DNA from: an uncultured Bacillota bacterium
GTDB taxonomy: Bacteria > Bacillota > Clostridia > Lachnospirales > Lachnospiraceae
NCBI GenBank assembly: GCA_949291945.1
Contig: CASEXH010000001.1
Coordinates: 1-64,000 of the forward strand
DNA length: 64,000 nucleotides
Direction of reading: 5' to 3'
Part shown: positions 43,463-53,461 of the stretch, one piece after another
Layout of the letters: every line of letters begins with the position of its first letter
How positions within the stretch are numbered: the stretch's first letter is position 1
Program-made: the position numbers and the translations under genes
The notes under the pieces: model-generated
Databases searched by the model: none
The model's input: the letters and a program-made list of their open reading frames with translations, nothing else
What the model was told of the DNA's origin: nothing

Positions 43463-46400
43463 ATGTCAGCAGATAATACAATGAACCAGACCCTGTATCC
43501 CTTAGGTATCGATATTGGCTCTACTACTGTAAAAATCGCAGTATTAAGTCCTCAGCATGAGCTTTTGTTCTCGGACTATGAGCGCCATTTTGCAGACATT
43601 CAAAATACCCTGGCAAAACTGCTGGACAAAGCCTACCAGGCATTAGGCGAGATTCAGGTAGCTCCTGTGATCACCGGATCCGGAGGTCTGACTCTGGCAA
43701 ACCATCTGGAAGTACCTTTTGTCCAAGAGGTTATCGCCGTATCCACCTCCCTTCAGGAACTTGCCCCGAAAACAGACGTGGCAATAGAGCTGGGCGGAGA
43801 GGACGCCAAGATCATCTACTTTGAAGGTGGAAACGTAGAACAGCGTATGAACGGTATCTGTGCCGGCGGTACAGGTTCTTTTATTGACCAGATGGCATCT
43901 CTGTTGCAGACAGACGCCCCTGGCCTTAACGAATATGCAAAAAATTATAAGGCTCTTTATCCCATTGCCGCACGGTGTGGTGTTTTCGCAAAAACAGATA
44001 TCCAGCCCCTGATCAATGACGGGGCTACCAAAGAAGATCTGGCTGCTTCTATTTTCCAGGCAGTTGTAAACCAGACTATCAGCGGTCTGGCCTGCGGCAA
44101 GCCGATCCGGGGACATGTAGCCTTTCTGGGCGGTCCTCTCCACTTTCTTTCTGAATTAAAGGTAGCCTTTATCCGGACCTTAAAGCTGGATGATGAGCAT
44201 ACTATCGTTCCGGAGAACTCTCATCTGTTTGCCGCTATCGGCTCTGCTCTTAATGTAAAGCCAGATGCCCAGGGTGTATCGGTAACTGCCATGAGAGACA
44301 GACTGAAAGCTTCCATTAAAATGGATTTTGAAGTCAGCCGTATGGAACCTCTTTTCGCCACAAAGGAAGATTACGAGGAGTTTAACCGCCGTCAGAGCCA
44401 GTACAATGTAAAGACCGGGGAGCTTTCTACATACAAGGGAAACTGCTACCTGGGTATTGACGCCGGCTCTACCACCACCAAAGCAGCTCTGGTAGGAGAA
44501 AACGGCTCCCTGCTGTACTCTTTCTACAGCAATAACAACGGAAGTCCCCTGGCCACTTCCATTAAGGCCATCCAGGAAATCTATTCCCAGCTTCCGAAAG
44601 GAGCCAAGATCGCTTACTCCTGTTCTACCGGATATGGAGAAGCCCTGATCAAAGCAGCACTTCTCCTGGATGAAGGAGAGGTAGAGACCGTATCCCATTA
44701 CTACGCTGCTGCCTTCTTTGATCCGGAGGTAGACTGTATCCTGGATATCGGCGGCCAGGATATGAAATGTATCAAGATCAAAAACCAGACCGTAGACAGT
44801 GTGCAGCTCAACGAAGCCTGCTCTTCCGGCTGCGGTTCCTTTATCGAAACCTTTGCAAAATCTCTGAACTACAGCGTCCAGGATTTTGCCAAAGCTGCTC
44901 TTTTCGCAGAGCACCCCATCGACCTGGGAACCCGGTGTACCGTATTTATGAACTCCAAAGTAAAACAGGCCCAGAAAGAAGGGGCTTCTGTGGCAGATAT
45001 TTCCGCAGGTCTGGCTTACTCTGTTATTAAAAACGCCCTGTATAAGGTTATCAAGGTTTCCGACGCCTCCGAGCTTGGAAAACACATTGTAGTCCAGGGC
45101 GGTACTTTCTACAACGACGCCGTACTGCGCAGTTTTGAAAAGATTGCAGACTGCCATGCCATCCGTCCGGATATCGCCGGTATCATGGGTGCTTTTGGAG
45201 CAGCCCTTATTGCCAGAGAGCGTTACGACCAGGGGAAAGAGACTACTATGCTCCCCATTGAAAAGATCAACACTCTGGAATATAAGACTACCATGGCCAA
45301 CTGTAAAGGCTGTACCAACAACTGTCGTCTGACTATCAACAAGTTCTCTGGCGGCCGTCAGTACATTTCCGGCAACCGCTGCGAACGGGGTATCGGCAAA
45401 GAAAAGAATAAAGACCATGTACCTAACTTGTTCGAATATAAGTATAAGAAGCTCTTTTCCTACACACCCCTTTCCGAGGACAAGGCAGTAAGAGGAAAAG
45501 TAGGAATTCCAAGAGTCCTGAATATGTTTGAGAACTATCCTTTCTGGTATACTTTCTTTACAGATCTGAAGTATCAGGTAGTCCTTTCCCCTACCTCTAC
45601 CAGAAAGATCTACGAACTGGGCATTGAATCCATCCCCAGCGAGTCCGAATGTTATCCGGCCAAGCTGGCTCACGGACATGTGACCTGGCTGCTGAAGCAG
45701 GGAGTGAAATACATCTTCTATCCCTGTATCCCCTATGAGCGTCAGGAGTTTTCCGATTCGGTAAACCATTACAACTGCCCTATCGTAACCTCCTATGCAG
45801 AGAACATTAAAAACAATGTAGATGAGTTAAATGATCCCAGCATCCGGTTCCACAATCCCTTCCTGGCTCTGACCAGCGAAGAGACTCTCACCCAGCGGCT
45901 GGTAGAAGAATTCCCAGATATCCCGGCAGAAGAAGTCCGTCATGCGGCCAGAGAAGCCTGGCTGGAAATGGACCGGTGCAGAAAAGACATCATGCGCAAA
46001 GGAGAGGAAACCCTGAAGTGGATGGATGAAAACGGAAAGCGGGGTATCGTTCTGGCAGGACGTCCTTACCATATTGATCCGGAAATCCACCACGGTATCC
46101 CGGATCTGATCACCTCTTATGGACTGGCTGTGCTCACAGAGGATTCCGTTTCCCACCTGGCACCTATTGAACGTCCTCTCCGTGTCAACGATCAATGGAT
46201 GTACCATACAAGGCTTTATGCTGCTGCCAATTTTGTGAAAACAAGAGACAATCTGGATCTGATCCAGTTAAATTCCTTTGGCTGCGGTCTGGATGCAGTA
46301 ACTACGGACCAGGTGAGTGAAATACTCACCGGCAGCGACAAAATCTACACCTGCCTGAAAATCGATGAAGTAAACAACCTGGGGGCGGCACGTATCCGTA

Positions 46401-47710
46401 TCCGTTCTCTAATCGCCGCTATCCGTGTGAAGGAACAGCAGAATGCAAAGAGAACCATCATTCCTGCCTCTATTAAGAAAGTGCCTTTTACAGAGGAAAT
46501 GAGGAAGAACTACACCATCCTCTGCCCCCAGATGTCCCCCATCCATTTTTCCATCCTGGAAGCTGGATTTAACGCCTGCGGCTACAATCTGGAGGTGCTG
46601 CCTAATGATAACAAAGAAGCGGTAGACGTGGGACTGAAATACGTAAATAATGACGCCTGCTATCCCTCCCTGATGGTGGTAGGACAGATCATGCAGGCTC
46701 TGTTATCGGGGAAATATGACTTACATAAAGTTGCTATTATCATGTCCCAGACAGGAGGCGGCTGCCGTGCTTCCAACTACATCGGCTTTATCCGCCGGGC
46801 TCTGGAAAAGGCCGACATGGGCTTTATCCCTGTAATCTCTATTAACTTAAGCGGTTTGGAGGAAAATCCGGGATTCAAGATAACTCCAAAGCTGGCCATC
46901 CGTCTGGCTTACGGAGCGGTCTTCGGAGATATCCTTATGAAGTGTATCTACCGTATGCGTCCCTACGAACAGGTAAAAGGTTCTGCCAATGCCCTGCACA
47001 AAAAATGGGAAAAAAGATGTAAGTCTTTCCTTTCCGGAAGACATGCTTCTTTCGCCCAGTTTAATCGGATCTGTCGACAGATGATAAGAGAATTTGACGC
47101 ACTGCCTATTACAGACGAGAAAAAGCCAAGAGTTGGTATCGTAGGAGAGATTCTGGTAAAGTTCCTCCCCGCAGCCAATAACCATCTGGCAGAACTACTG
47201 GAAAAAGAAGGGGCCGAGCCTGTATGCCCGGATCTGATCGACTTTATGTGCTACTGCTTCTACAACCTGAACTTTAAGTCCAACTATCTGGGCTTTAAAA
47301 AGACTCTTGCAAAGGAAGGAAATCTGGGTATTGCCGCCATCGAGTTTGTACGAAGTGCAGCAAACAAAGAATTCGCCAAGAGCAAACATTTCACTCCTTC
47401 CGCCAAGATCGCAGATCTGGCAAAAATGGCAGAGCCGATTGTTTCTCTGGGCAATCAGACCGGTGAAGGATGGTTCCTCACCGGAGAAATGATGGAGCTG
47501 ATCCACGGAGGTACGCCTAACATCGTATGTATTCAGCCTTTCGGCTGTCTGCCCAACCACATTGTGGGCAAAGGGGTTATTAAGGCCATCCGGAAAGATT
47601 ATCCGGAAGCCAATATCGTAGCCGTGGACTACGATCCGGGAGCCAGTGAAGTAAATCAGCTGAACCGTATTAAACTTATGCTTTCTACAGCGTTTAAAAA
47701 ACTGGGATAA
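43463..47710 (+). CDS. Giant tandem 2-hydroxyacyl-CoA dehydratase activase-like protein
   Basis: The 1415-aa protein has two BCR/HgdC-type ATPase domains. The first begins [14 protein letters not shown] (residue 14) with cluster region [12 protein letters not shown]. The second begins [14 protein letters not shown] (around 332) with [17 protein letters not shown]2229-type region from about 680 ([15 protein letters not shown]) and further activase-related sequence with many cysteines complete it. HgdC-like proteins use ATP and a 4Fe-4S cluster to inject an electron into a partner dehydratase or reductase. No 2-hydroxyacyl-CoA dehydratase gene is adjacent, so the partner is unknown. GAGGAGG precedes the ATG. 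Single gene with its own promoter and terminator. Confidence 0.88.
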   Translation: MSADNTMNQTLYPLGIDIGSTTVKIAVLSPQHELLFSDYERHFADIQNTLAKLLDKAYQALGEIQVAPVITGSGGLTLANHLEVPFVQEVIAVSTSLQELAPKTDVAIELGGEDAKIIYFEGGNVEQRMNGICAGGTGSFIDQMASLLQTDAPGLNEYAKNYKALYPIAARCGVFAKTDIQPLINDGATKEDLAASIFQAVVNQTISGLACGKPIRGHVAFLGGPLHFLSELKVAFIRTLKLDDEHTIVPENSHLFAAIGSALNVKPDAQGVSVTAMRDRLKASIKMDFEVSRMEPLFATKEDYEEFNRRQSQYNVKTGELSTYKGNCYLGIDAGSTTTKAALVGENGSLLYSFYSNNNGSPLATSIKAIQEIYSQLPKGAKIAYSCSTGYGEALIKAALLLDEGEVETVSHYYAAAFFDPEVDCILDIGGQDMKCIKIKNQTVDSVQLNEACSSGCGSFIETFAKSLNYSVQDFAKAALFAEHPIDLGTRCTVFMNSKVKQAQKEGASVADISAGLAYSVIKNALYKVIKVSDASELGKHIVVQGGTFYNDAVLRSFEKIADCHAIRPDIAGIMGAFGAALIARERYDQGKETTMLPIEKINTLEYKTTMANCKGCTNNCRLTINKFSGGRQYISGNRCERGIGKEKNKDHVPNLFEYKYKKLFSYTPLSEDKAVRGKVGIPRVLNMFENYPFWYTFFTDLKYQVVLSPTSTRKIYELGIESIPSESECYPAKLAHGHVTWLLKQGVKYIFYPCIPYERQEFSDSVNHYNCPIVTSYAENIKNNVDELNDPSIRFHNPFLALTSEETLTQRLVEEFPDIPAEEVRHAAREAWLEMDRCRKDIMRKGEETLKWMDENGKRGIVLAGRPYHIDPEIHHGIPDLITSYGLAVLTEDSVSHLAPIERPLRVNDQWMYHTRLYAAANFVKTRDNLDLIQLNSFGCGLDAVTTDQVSEILTGSDKIYTCLKIDEVNNLGAARIRIRSLIAAIRVKEQQNAKRTIIPASIKKVPFTEEMRKNYTILCPQMSPIHFSILEAGFNACGYNLEVLPNDNKEAVDVGLKYVNNDACYPSLMVVGQIMQALLSGKYDLHKVAIIMSQTGGGCRASNYIGFIRRALEKADMGFIPVISINLSGLEENPGFKITPKLAIRLAYGAVFGDILMKCIYRMRPYEQVKGSANALHKKWEKRCKSFLSGRHASFAQFNRICRQMIREFDALPITDEKKPRVGIVGEILVKFLPAANNHLAELLEKEGAEPVCPDLIDFMCYCFYNLNFKSNYLGFKKTLAKEGNLGIAAIEFVRSAANKEFAKSKHFTPSAKIADLAKMAEPIVSLGNQTGEGWFLTGEMMELIHGGTPNIVCIQPFGCLPNHIVGKGVIKAIRKDYPEANIVAVDYDPGASEVNQLNRIKLMLSTAFKKLG

Positions 47711-47729
47711 ACAATCATATAAAATTATA

Positions 47730-47793
47730 AAAGAGACAATCCTGAGAACCCGGGCTTTTTCAAAGCCTGAATGTTCTACAGGATTGTCTCTTT
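47730..47793. terminator. Bidirectional terminator
   Basis: The perfect arms AAAGAGACAATCCTG (47730-47744) and CAGGATTGTCTCTTT (47779-47793) surround an inner GGGCTTT/AAAGCC stem. It serves the convergent giant activase (plus) and flippase (minus) genes. Confidence 0.92.
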
Positions 47794-47794
47794 A

Positions 47795-49450
47795 TTATTT
47801 ATCTCCGGAATAGTCTTTTAAGATATGCAGCTTTCTGCCGATCTCCACCAGCTTTCTGCCTCCGGGAAGGCCTGCCAGATCCTCTGCTTTTGGATTCGAG
47901 ATCAGCAGGTAGATCAGGAAGTAAATACAGGCGCCAATGGCAATCGCCGGCACAAGGGCAATAAGGTTTCCCCCAGGTATGCTCCGTACAAAGGCATATA
48001 CGCCCCGGTAGATCAGAAAAGCAGCGGCTCCCATAGGCAGGGAAGCCAGGAAGGGCATAAGATAAGCTTCCTTCCAGGGATTTCTGTAATCCAGCTCTTT
48101 CCACATGGACAAATGATTCAAAATACACATTACCAGAGCATAAACGATCATAGCAATCGGAATCGTATAAATCCCGAGGTTTGTAACAAACATCAGCACC
48201 ACCATAAATACAACATCTGCCACCAGGGCCACTGCTGCATGGATCATAGGAAGATGGGCTCTTCCGATTCCCTGAAGGACACCGTTGGAAATATTTGACA
48301 TGCCGTTCATGATCACGGTAACAACACCGATCATCATCAGATATCCTGCTACTCCGTCTGTTGCCGGAAACAGCAGTCTTGTGATAGGGTCTGCCAAAAC
48401 AAACAATCCCACGGAGCAGGGAATGGAAATAAACATACTCAGCCAGGTTGCCTTATTAATCTTTTCCTTTGCCTCTCTGATATTTCCTGTAGCATAGGCA
48501 CCGGAAACTTCCGGAAGCATGGAAGTCGGCGCTGTACTTGCCAAAGTCAGGGGAATATTGATCAGTGTCATGAAATATCCGCATTCTGCATACAGACTTT
48601 CGATCAGACTGCTGTCCAGCCCCTGCATGCCTGAAATCTGGGAATAGATCCGGCTGTTCAGGTAAGTATTTACATTATACAGGAAAGAACTGAGGATAAT
48701 GGGCGATACGATCAGAATAATATTCTTCATCACAGAAGAATAACTTTCATTTACCGAAACCGTATCCCGCTGAATTTTTTTCTGTATGATCTTCCGGTTC
48801 ACCCAGTAGACCAGCAGCATAAAGAGCAGCGCCGTAGCAACTCCCGCTCCGGTTCCCATGGTGGCTCCCGCTGCGCTCCAGCTTCTGAGCACGTCGGTGT
48901 CTGCATCTGCGAAATAATTCACCATGAAATTAGCCATAACCAGGGCCACCACTGCCACTGCGATCTGCTCAAAAATCTGAGACAGCGAAGTAGGCAGCAT
49001 GTTCCGGTAGGCCTGAAAATAGCCCCGGAATACTCCCAAAATTCCCGAAAGAAAAATCGTAGGTGAAAGGAATTGAAGGGCCAGCCTTGCGTTCGCCATA
49101 CTGTCAGGTATAAGAATAGGCGCTCCAACCACGCAGAATATAGCCACTATTCCGCCTACGATCACCGCATAGAGGAGAGCCCCCTTAAAGATCCTCTGTG
49201 CGTCCCTGTAACGTTTAAATGCGATCCTCTCCGCCATGATCTTGGACACTGCCTGAGGGATACTGTAAGAAGCGATCATCAGCAGGATCAGGTATACATT
49301 CTGTGCAAAACTAAAGCAGCCAAAGCTTTCATTTCCCAAAGTGGCGGACAACGGACTCTTGTAGATCAGTCCGATGATCTTGGAGACCAGAGCCGCTACC
49401 ATAAGAAAGGAAGCATTTTTCAATAAAGTATTGTCATTTTTCTTTTCCAT
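47795..49450 (-). CDS. MurJ/SpoVB-like polysaccharide flippase
   Basis: The 551-aa membrane protein has about 14 helices and the MOP-superfamily start LLKNASFLMVAALVSKIIGLIYKSPL. A charged loop near residue 220 (NRKIIQKKIQRDTVSVNE) separates the two halves. SpoVB/MurJ-group proteins flip lipid-linked cell wall precursors or polysaccharide units. The length fits the SpoVB branch. It lies 3 nt after ung, so they are likely co-transcribed, though functionally unrelated. Confidence 0.8.
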   Translation of the reverse strand: MEKKNDNTLLKNASFLMVAALVSKIIGLIYKSPLSATLGNESFGCFSFAQNVYLILLMIASYSIPQAVSKIMAERIAFKRYRDAQRIFKGALLYAVIVGGIVAIFCVVGAPILIPDSMANARLALQFLSPTIFLSGILGVFRGYFQAYRNMLPTSLSQIFEQIAVAVVALVMANFMVNYFADADTDVLRSWSAAGATMGTGAGVATALLFMLLVYWVNRKIIQKKIQRDTVSVNESYSSVMKNIILIVSPIILSSFLYNVNTYLNSRIYSQISGMQGLDSSLIESLYAECGYFMTLINIPLTLASTAPTSMLPEVSGAYATGNIREAKEKINKATWLSMFISIPCSVGLFVLADPITRLLFPATDGVAGYLMMIGVVTVIMNGMSNISNGVLQGIGRAHLPMIHAAVALVADVVFMVVLMFVTNLGIYTIPIAMIVYALVMCILNHLSMWKELDYRNPWKEAYLMPFLASLPMGAAAFLIYRGVYAFVRSIPGGNLIALVPAIAIGACIYFLIYLLISNPKAEDLAGLPGGRKLVEIGRKLHILKDYSGDK

Positions 49451-49453
49451 AGG

Positions 49454-50137
49454 TTAGTTCCCCTGTCTGTTTTCTATCTGCCAGTCAATAGGCTCCAGCC
49501 CGTGCTCTTTAAGAAAAATATTGGCTTTGCTGAAATGCCTGCATCCGAAAAATCCCCGGAAAGCCGACAATGGGCTTGGATGAGGAGCTTCCAGAATCAG
49601 ATGTCTGGGATTGTTCAGCATGGCTTTTTTCATCTGGGCAGGCCTTCCCCAAAGCATAAAGACAATCGGTCTATCCTGTTCATTCAGTACCCGGATAGCC
49701 GCATCGGTAAACTCTTCCCAGCCGATACCTCTGTGTGAGTTTGCCTGATGGGCACGGACGGTCAGGACAGTATTCAGAAGCAGCACTCCCTGCTTGGCCC
49801 ATTTCACCAGATAACCATTATCCGGAACGTAACAGCCGCAATCGTCATGGAGCTCCTGATAAATATTCACCAACGACGGCGGGATCTCCACATCCGGTTT
49901 TACGGAAAAGCAAAGTCCATGGGCCTGACCATCATTGTGATAGGGATCTTGTCCCAGGATCACCACCTTCACCTGATCCAGCGGGGTCAGATGAAAAGCA
50001 TTAAAAATATCATCTGGAGCAGGAAAAATCTTTCTTTTCTGATACTCCTGCCCCATTTTTGTAAACAATTCTTTATAATATTGTTTCCTAAATTCTGGCT
50101 TTAAAGCCTCCAGCCATTGTCCCTGTAAAGGCGGCAT
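49454..50137 (-). CDS. ung: Uracil-DNA glycosylase
   Basis: The 227-aa family 1 enzyme removes uracil from DNA. It has the catalytic Asp motif GQDPYHNDGQAHGLCFSV (around residue 65) and the DNA-intercalating loop HPSPLSAFRGFFGC near the C-terminus. The start at 50137 has GGAGGG upstream; the frame to 50215 reaches a repeat-bearing terminator. It precedes the flippase by 3 nt. Confidence 0.95.
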   Translation of the reverse strand: MPPLQGQWLEALKPEFRKQYYKELFTKMGQEYQKRKIFPAPDDIFNAFHLTPLDQVKVVILGQDPYHNDGQAHGLCFSVKPDVEIPPSLVNIYQELHDDCGCYVPDNGYLVKWAKQGVLLLNTVLTVRAHQANSHRGIGWEEFTDAAIRVLNEQDRPIVFMLWGRPAQMKKAMLNNPRHLILEAPHPSPLSAFRGFFGCRHFSKANIFLKEHGLEPIDWQIENRQGN

Positions 50138-50173
50138 ATCTTTACCCTCCCAAAAAGCCGACCATAAGGCCGG

Positions 50174-50240
50174 CTTTTCAGTCAAAAACCCCGATGCAAG
50201 CATACAGGACATCAAACTTGCAGTATTGCAAGCATCGGGG
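50174..50240 (-). terminator. Terminator of the OmpR-type two-component operon; copy 1 of a 50-bp repeat
   Basis: CCCCGATGC (50189-50197) pairs with GCATCGGGG (50232-50240). On the minus strand the stem is followed by TTTTT. The segment 50174-50223 is about 80% identical to 52644-52694, a second copy on the other side of the kinase/regulator pair. Confidence 0.7.
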
Positions 50241-50339
50241 GATTAGAGCCGGGCCTATGATCCGCTTATATTTTCCATCTTTTTAGTTTAACAGAATACT
50301 ACCGAAAATGCAAATTTTCCCGCAGATTTTGCTGAAAAT

Positions 50340-51848
50340 TCAGTTTGGAAAGATGGAAATCTCTGCCGGACCAGCACTTTGCAGCTCAAACCAGAACTCC
50401 ACGCCGTTATCATAGTTAATCACACCGTATTTCTGGTTCATACTGTCCATAATGGCCTTTACAATAGACAAGCCGATACCGCTGCCTCCATACTCTCTTG
50501 TCCTGGCTTTATCCACTTTATAAAATTTGATCCAGATCTTGTCCAGATCTTCCTGAGGGATAGGGTCTCCCGTGTTAAACACAGATACTCTCACCAGATT
50601 TCTCTTCTGAAGAATCTTTACTTCGATCTTTTTGTCATAATCCACATGGTTCAAAGCGTTGGAAACATAGTTAGTCACCACTTCCTCAATCTTGAACTCA
50701 TCCCCCCAGACATATACCGGATCCCGCTGCATAAACCGCAGCTCCACTTTTTTCTGAGAAGCCAGCAGCTGGGAAGAATTCACTACGCCACGGACCAGCT
50801 CTGTAATATTAAACCGTTCCATGGTCACCTGGTCATTGCCGAATTCCAGCTGGTTCAGGGTCAGAAGCTTCTTCACCATATTGTTCATCTTGCCTGCTTC
50901 ATCAATAATCACATCGCAGTAAAACTCTCTGCTCTCCGGGTCATCATTGATACATTCCTGGAGTCCTTCCGCATACCCCTGGATCAAAGCGATGGGAGTC
51001 TTCAGTTCATGGGACACATTGGAGAGGAATTCCTTCCGCATTTCATCTATCTGGGTCTTTTTCTCGATATCTTTCTGCAGCTCATTGTTAGCCGTTTTCA
51101 GTTCCGAAATTGTCCGCTCCAGTTCCTCAGACATAATATTCAGATTGTTTCCCAGTACTCCCACTTCATCCTGGCTGGGATTGTCATACTTTACACTGAA
51201 ATTCAGGTTTGCCATCTCCTTGGAAAGCTCGGACAAACGGTGAAGAGGTTTTGTGATCATTCCCGAAAGTACCAGGACTGCAGCGGAGCTTAACAGAATC
51301 ATCCCAATTCCGATAGTGATATAGAACATATTAGAAATCCTGGCGCTATCCTTAAGACTCTCTATAGGAGTGCTGATAAGAAAGGAGTCCCCATTGTCCA
51401 GACTTCCTAACATATTAATAGAATCTGTAATACTCTGTGTATTCACCCTTCGCTCCAGTATATACTGATCCGTTGAGTTCAGGATCTGCTGATCCCCTTC
51501 AAGATTCAGAGGGATTCCAAAAAGCAGCCTGTCTCTCATATCATCTGCATCTTTTGCGAAATGGTAAAGTATACGGGAGGAATCCTGATCAAGAATCACC
51601 ACTGAAAGATTGTTTTCCAAAAGATAATTTCCAAAATCAGGAGTATTTAAAAATTCATAAGAGTCTGCCTCATTGATGGTATTGTAAGTCTGATAAATAC
51701 GTCTTTCTCTGGTAATAGTATAAACCCTTTCCAAAAAGAAAGAGTTAAGCAGTAAAATAATGATCATAAACAATGCCATCATTCCGATAAAGGTCACTGC
51801 CAGCCGATTCCTTATAGATTTACCCATAAATTTCTTTATAAATTGCAT
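50340..51848 (-). CDS. Sensor histidine kinase (HAMP, HisKA)
   Basis: The 502-aa protein has a membrane helix near residues 15-35, an extracellular sensor of about 130 residues, and a second helix near 175-195. A HAMP linker (MITKPLHRLSELSKEM) and coiled coil follow. The H-box is NVSHELKTPIALIQGYAEGL (around residue 285), with N-box EVVTNYVSNALNHV and G-box EYGGSGIGLSIVKAIM. It is the partner of the OmpR-type regulator whose stop lies 3 nt upstream. The signal is unknown; the architecture resembles cell-envelope-stress kinases of Clostridia. Confidence 0.9.
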   Translation of the reverse strand: MQFIKKFMGKSIRNRLAVTFIGMMALFMIIILLLNSFFLERVYTITRERRIYQTYNTINEADSYEFLNTPDFGNYLLENNLSVVILDQDSSRILYHFAKDADDMRDRLLFGIPLNLEGDQQILNSTDQYILERRVNTQSITDSINMLGSLDNGDSFLISTPIESLKDSARISNMFYITIGIGMILLSSAAVLVLSGMITKPLHRLSELSKEMANLNFSVKYDNPSQDEVGVLGNNLNIMSEELERTISELKTANNELQKDIEKKTQIDEMRKEFLSNVSHELKTPIALIQGYAEGLQECINDDPESREFYCDVIIDEAGKMNNMVKKLLTLNQLEFGNDQVTMERFNITELVRGVVNSSQLLASQKKVELRFMQRDPVYVWGDEFKIEEVVTNYVSNALNHVDYDKKIEVKILQKRNLVRVSVFNTGDPIPQEDLDKIWIKFYKVDKARTREYGGSGIGLSIVKAIMDSMNQKYGVINYDNGVEFWFELQSAGPAEISIFPN

Positions 51849-51851
51849 GGC

Positions 51852-52526
51852 TTACACCTCGAATTTATATCCCATTCCCCAGATTGTTTTGATATATTCT
51901 CCCTTTTTTCCCATTTTACTCCGGAGTTTTTTTACATGGGTGTCAATGGTACGAGCGTCACCAAAATAATCATAGTTCCAAACAGAGTTCAGGATTTTCT
52001 CCCTGGACAGGGCAATCCCCTGGTTTTCCATAAAATAAGTAAGGAGCTCAAATTCCTTATAGCTCAGTTCCATTGGCTCCCCGTCAATGGTGGCGATATG
52101 GGCCGATTTATTAATCTCAATCCCTCCTGCCTGGAGAATATCCTCTGCTCCTCTGGCGTTAGTCCTTCTCAGGATGGCCTCTACCCTGGCCACCAGGATC
52201 TTGGGACTGAAAGGCTTTGAGATATATTCGTCTACCCCCAGTTCAAATCCCAGAAGCTCGTCTCTCTCGTCTCCTCTGGCTGTAAGCATGATGATCGGCA
52301 CCTTGGAATCCTTCCGGATCTCTCTGCACACTTCCCAGCCGTCCATTTTAGGCATCATCACATCCAAAATGATCAGGGAAATATCCTTTATTTCATAAAA
52401 GATATCCAGAGCTTCCTCTCCGTCTCCGGCTTCCAGAACCTCAAAATCCTGTTTTACCAGAAAGTCCCGGACCAGTTTCCGCATCCTGCTTTCATCATCT
52501 ACTACTAATATCTTACATTTATCCAT
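51852..52526 (-). CDS. OmpR-family response regulator
   Basis: The 224-aa protein has receiver residues (ILVVDDESRMRKLV), phospho-acceptor Asp in LIILDVMMPKMDG and conserved Lys in YISKPFSPK. A C-terminal winged helix carries a DYFGDARTIDTHVKKLRSKM recognition region. AAGGAG precedes the ATG. It forms a two-gene operon with the kinase that follows. Both sides of the operon carry a copy of a 50-bp repeat. Confidence 0.92.
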   Translation of the reverse strand: MDKCKILVVDDESRMRKLVRDFLVKQDFEVLEAGDGEEALDIFYEIKDISLIILDVMMPKMDGWEVCREIRKDSKVPIIMLTARGDERDELLGFELGVDEYISKPFSPKILVARVEAILRRTNARGAEDILQAGGIEINKSAHIATIDGEPMELSYKEFELLTYFMENQGIALSREKILNSVWNYDYFGDARTIDTHVKKLRSKMGKKGEYIKTIWGMGYKFEV

Positions 52527-52643
52527 AATCTTATCCGCTCCTTTTCCTATAGTGTACCAGAGATTTTTGTCCGAAATGTGAACTCTTCTCCTAATAGGAT
52601 ATTCTAGGAAAATTTCTCTGTCAAGAAGAAAGAATACCAGTAT

Positions 52644-52694
52644 CTTTTCTTGTCAAATATCCCGATGCCAGCATACGGGGCATCAAGCCTGCAG
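52644..52694. repeat. Copy 2 of a 50-bp dispersed repeat
   Basis: It has the same order of blocks as 50174-50223: CTTTTC, GTCAAA, CCCGATGC, AGCATAC, GGCATCAA, CTGCAG. About 42 of 51 positions agree. It lies between the response regulator promoter region and the lipoprotein gene at 52853. The rest of the gap 52527-52852 holds the promoter at 52748 and nothing else recognised. Confidence 0.75.
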
Positions 52695-52747
52695 GAATAA
52701 AAACCTGACTTCCTACGTAAAAATTATGGTTTTACTCCTGTTTTATA

Positions 52748-52776
52748 TTGTTATAGATTCTCAAATATCTTATAAT
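52748..52776 (+). promoter_or_regulatory. Promoter of the lipoprotein gene
   Basis: TTGTTA (52748-52753) and TATAAT (52771-52776) are spaced 17 bp apart, about 77 nt before the ATG. Confidence 0.6.
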
Positions 52777-52852
52777 CATTATATAGGAAAAAGAAAAGGA
52801 TGCTTTCCGGCTGCGGAAGGCATAAGACTTTAAAAGAGCGGGGTGAAGCAAA

Positions 52853-53365
52853 ATGAATAAAAGAAGTTTTTTCATTTCCGGGAGTGTTCTTTTATGTCTG
52901 ATCTTAACAGGCTGCGCCTCCGGCGGAAATGACAATGGAGAAGAAAATATAAAGAACATAGTAGAAAATCTTTTTGAAGACCTGGATGATTCCCAGTATG
53001 AGGCTTTAAGACAGACAGATGGTCAGGCTGTTTCTGATTCTCTCGCCTCTTCTGACCTTCCCCAGTGGGTAGAGGATAGGTTCAAAAATGATATGACTGA
53101 TGAAGGTTATGGTGCTTTCACAGGAACGGCTTTCTATGAGATACCGGTGAAAGCTTATGAAGCCCATAAAGAAATGGGTCTGGAGGATCTGGAGATTCAA
53201 AAAGATGGAGATTCTTATGAGATCAGCGGCACACTTACCATGGAGTCCGGAACAGACACGGAAAGTATAGGCATACAGGGAACGGCTCAGACAGATGATC
53301 AGGGACTTGTCAGCAATCTAAGCATCAGCAATATTTCTGAAATCATAGAGAGTCTGGAATCCTGA
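52853..53365 (+). CDS. Putative lipoprotein, function unknown
   Basis: The 170-aa protein has a signal peptide (NKRSFFISGSVLLCLILTG) with lipobox LTGC, then an acidic mature part. It has helices at residues 30-90 and a beta-rich half (YEISGTLTMESG, IGIQGTAQTDDQG). Similar small acidic lipoproteins are common in Clostridia and have no assigned role. GGGGTGA lies upstream of the ATG. It is a single gene with its own promoter and terminator, next to the OmpR-type system, of which it might be a target. Confidence 0.7.
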   Translation: MNKRSFFISGSVLLCLILTGCASGGNDNGEENIKNIVENLFEDLDDSQYEALRQTDGQAVSDSLASSDLPQWVEDRFKNDMTDEGYGAFTGTAFYEIPVKAYEAHKEMGLEDLEIQKDGDSYEISGTLTMESGTDTESIGIQGTAQTDDQGLVSNLSISNISEIIESLES

Positions 53366-53408
53366 TGTTCCGGCGGTCCTTTTATTCCGAAGATATTCCC
53401 TTAATCCC

Positions 53409-53450
53409 CCTCAGGGGCAGACAGATCTGTTTCTGCCTCTGAGGTTTTTT
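53409..53450 (+). terminator. Terminator of the lipoprotein gene
   Basis: CCTCAGGGGCAGA (53409-53421) and TCTGCCTCTGAGG (53432-53444) form a 13-bp stem with one mismatch, followed by TTTTTT. Confidence 0.9.
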
Positions 53451-53461
53451 CTGTCTGGAAA

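Noticed and set aside
44180..45769. 529-aa minus-strand frame inside the giant activase
   Set aside because: It is a codon-bias shadow. The plus-strand protein has two clear ATPase domains.
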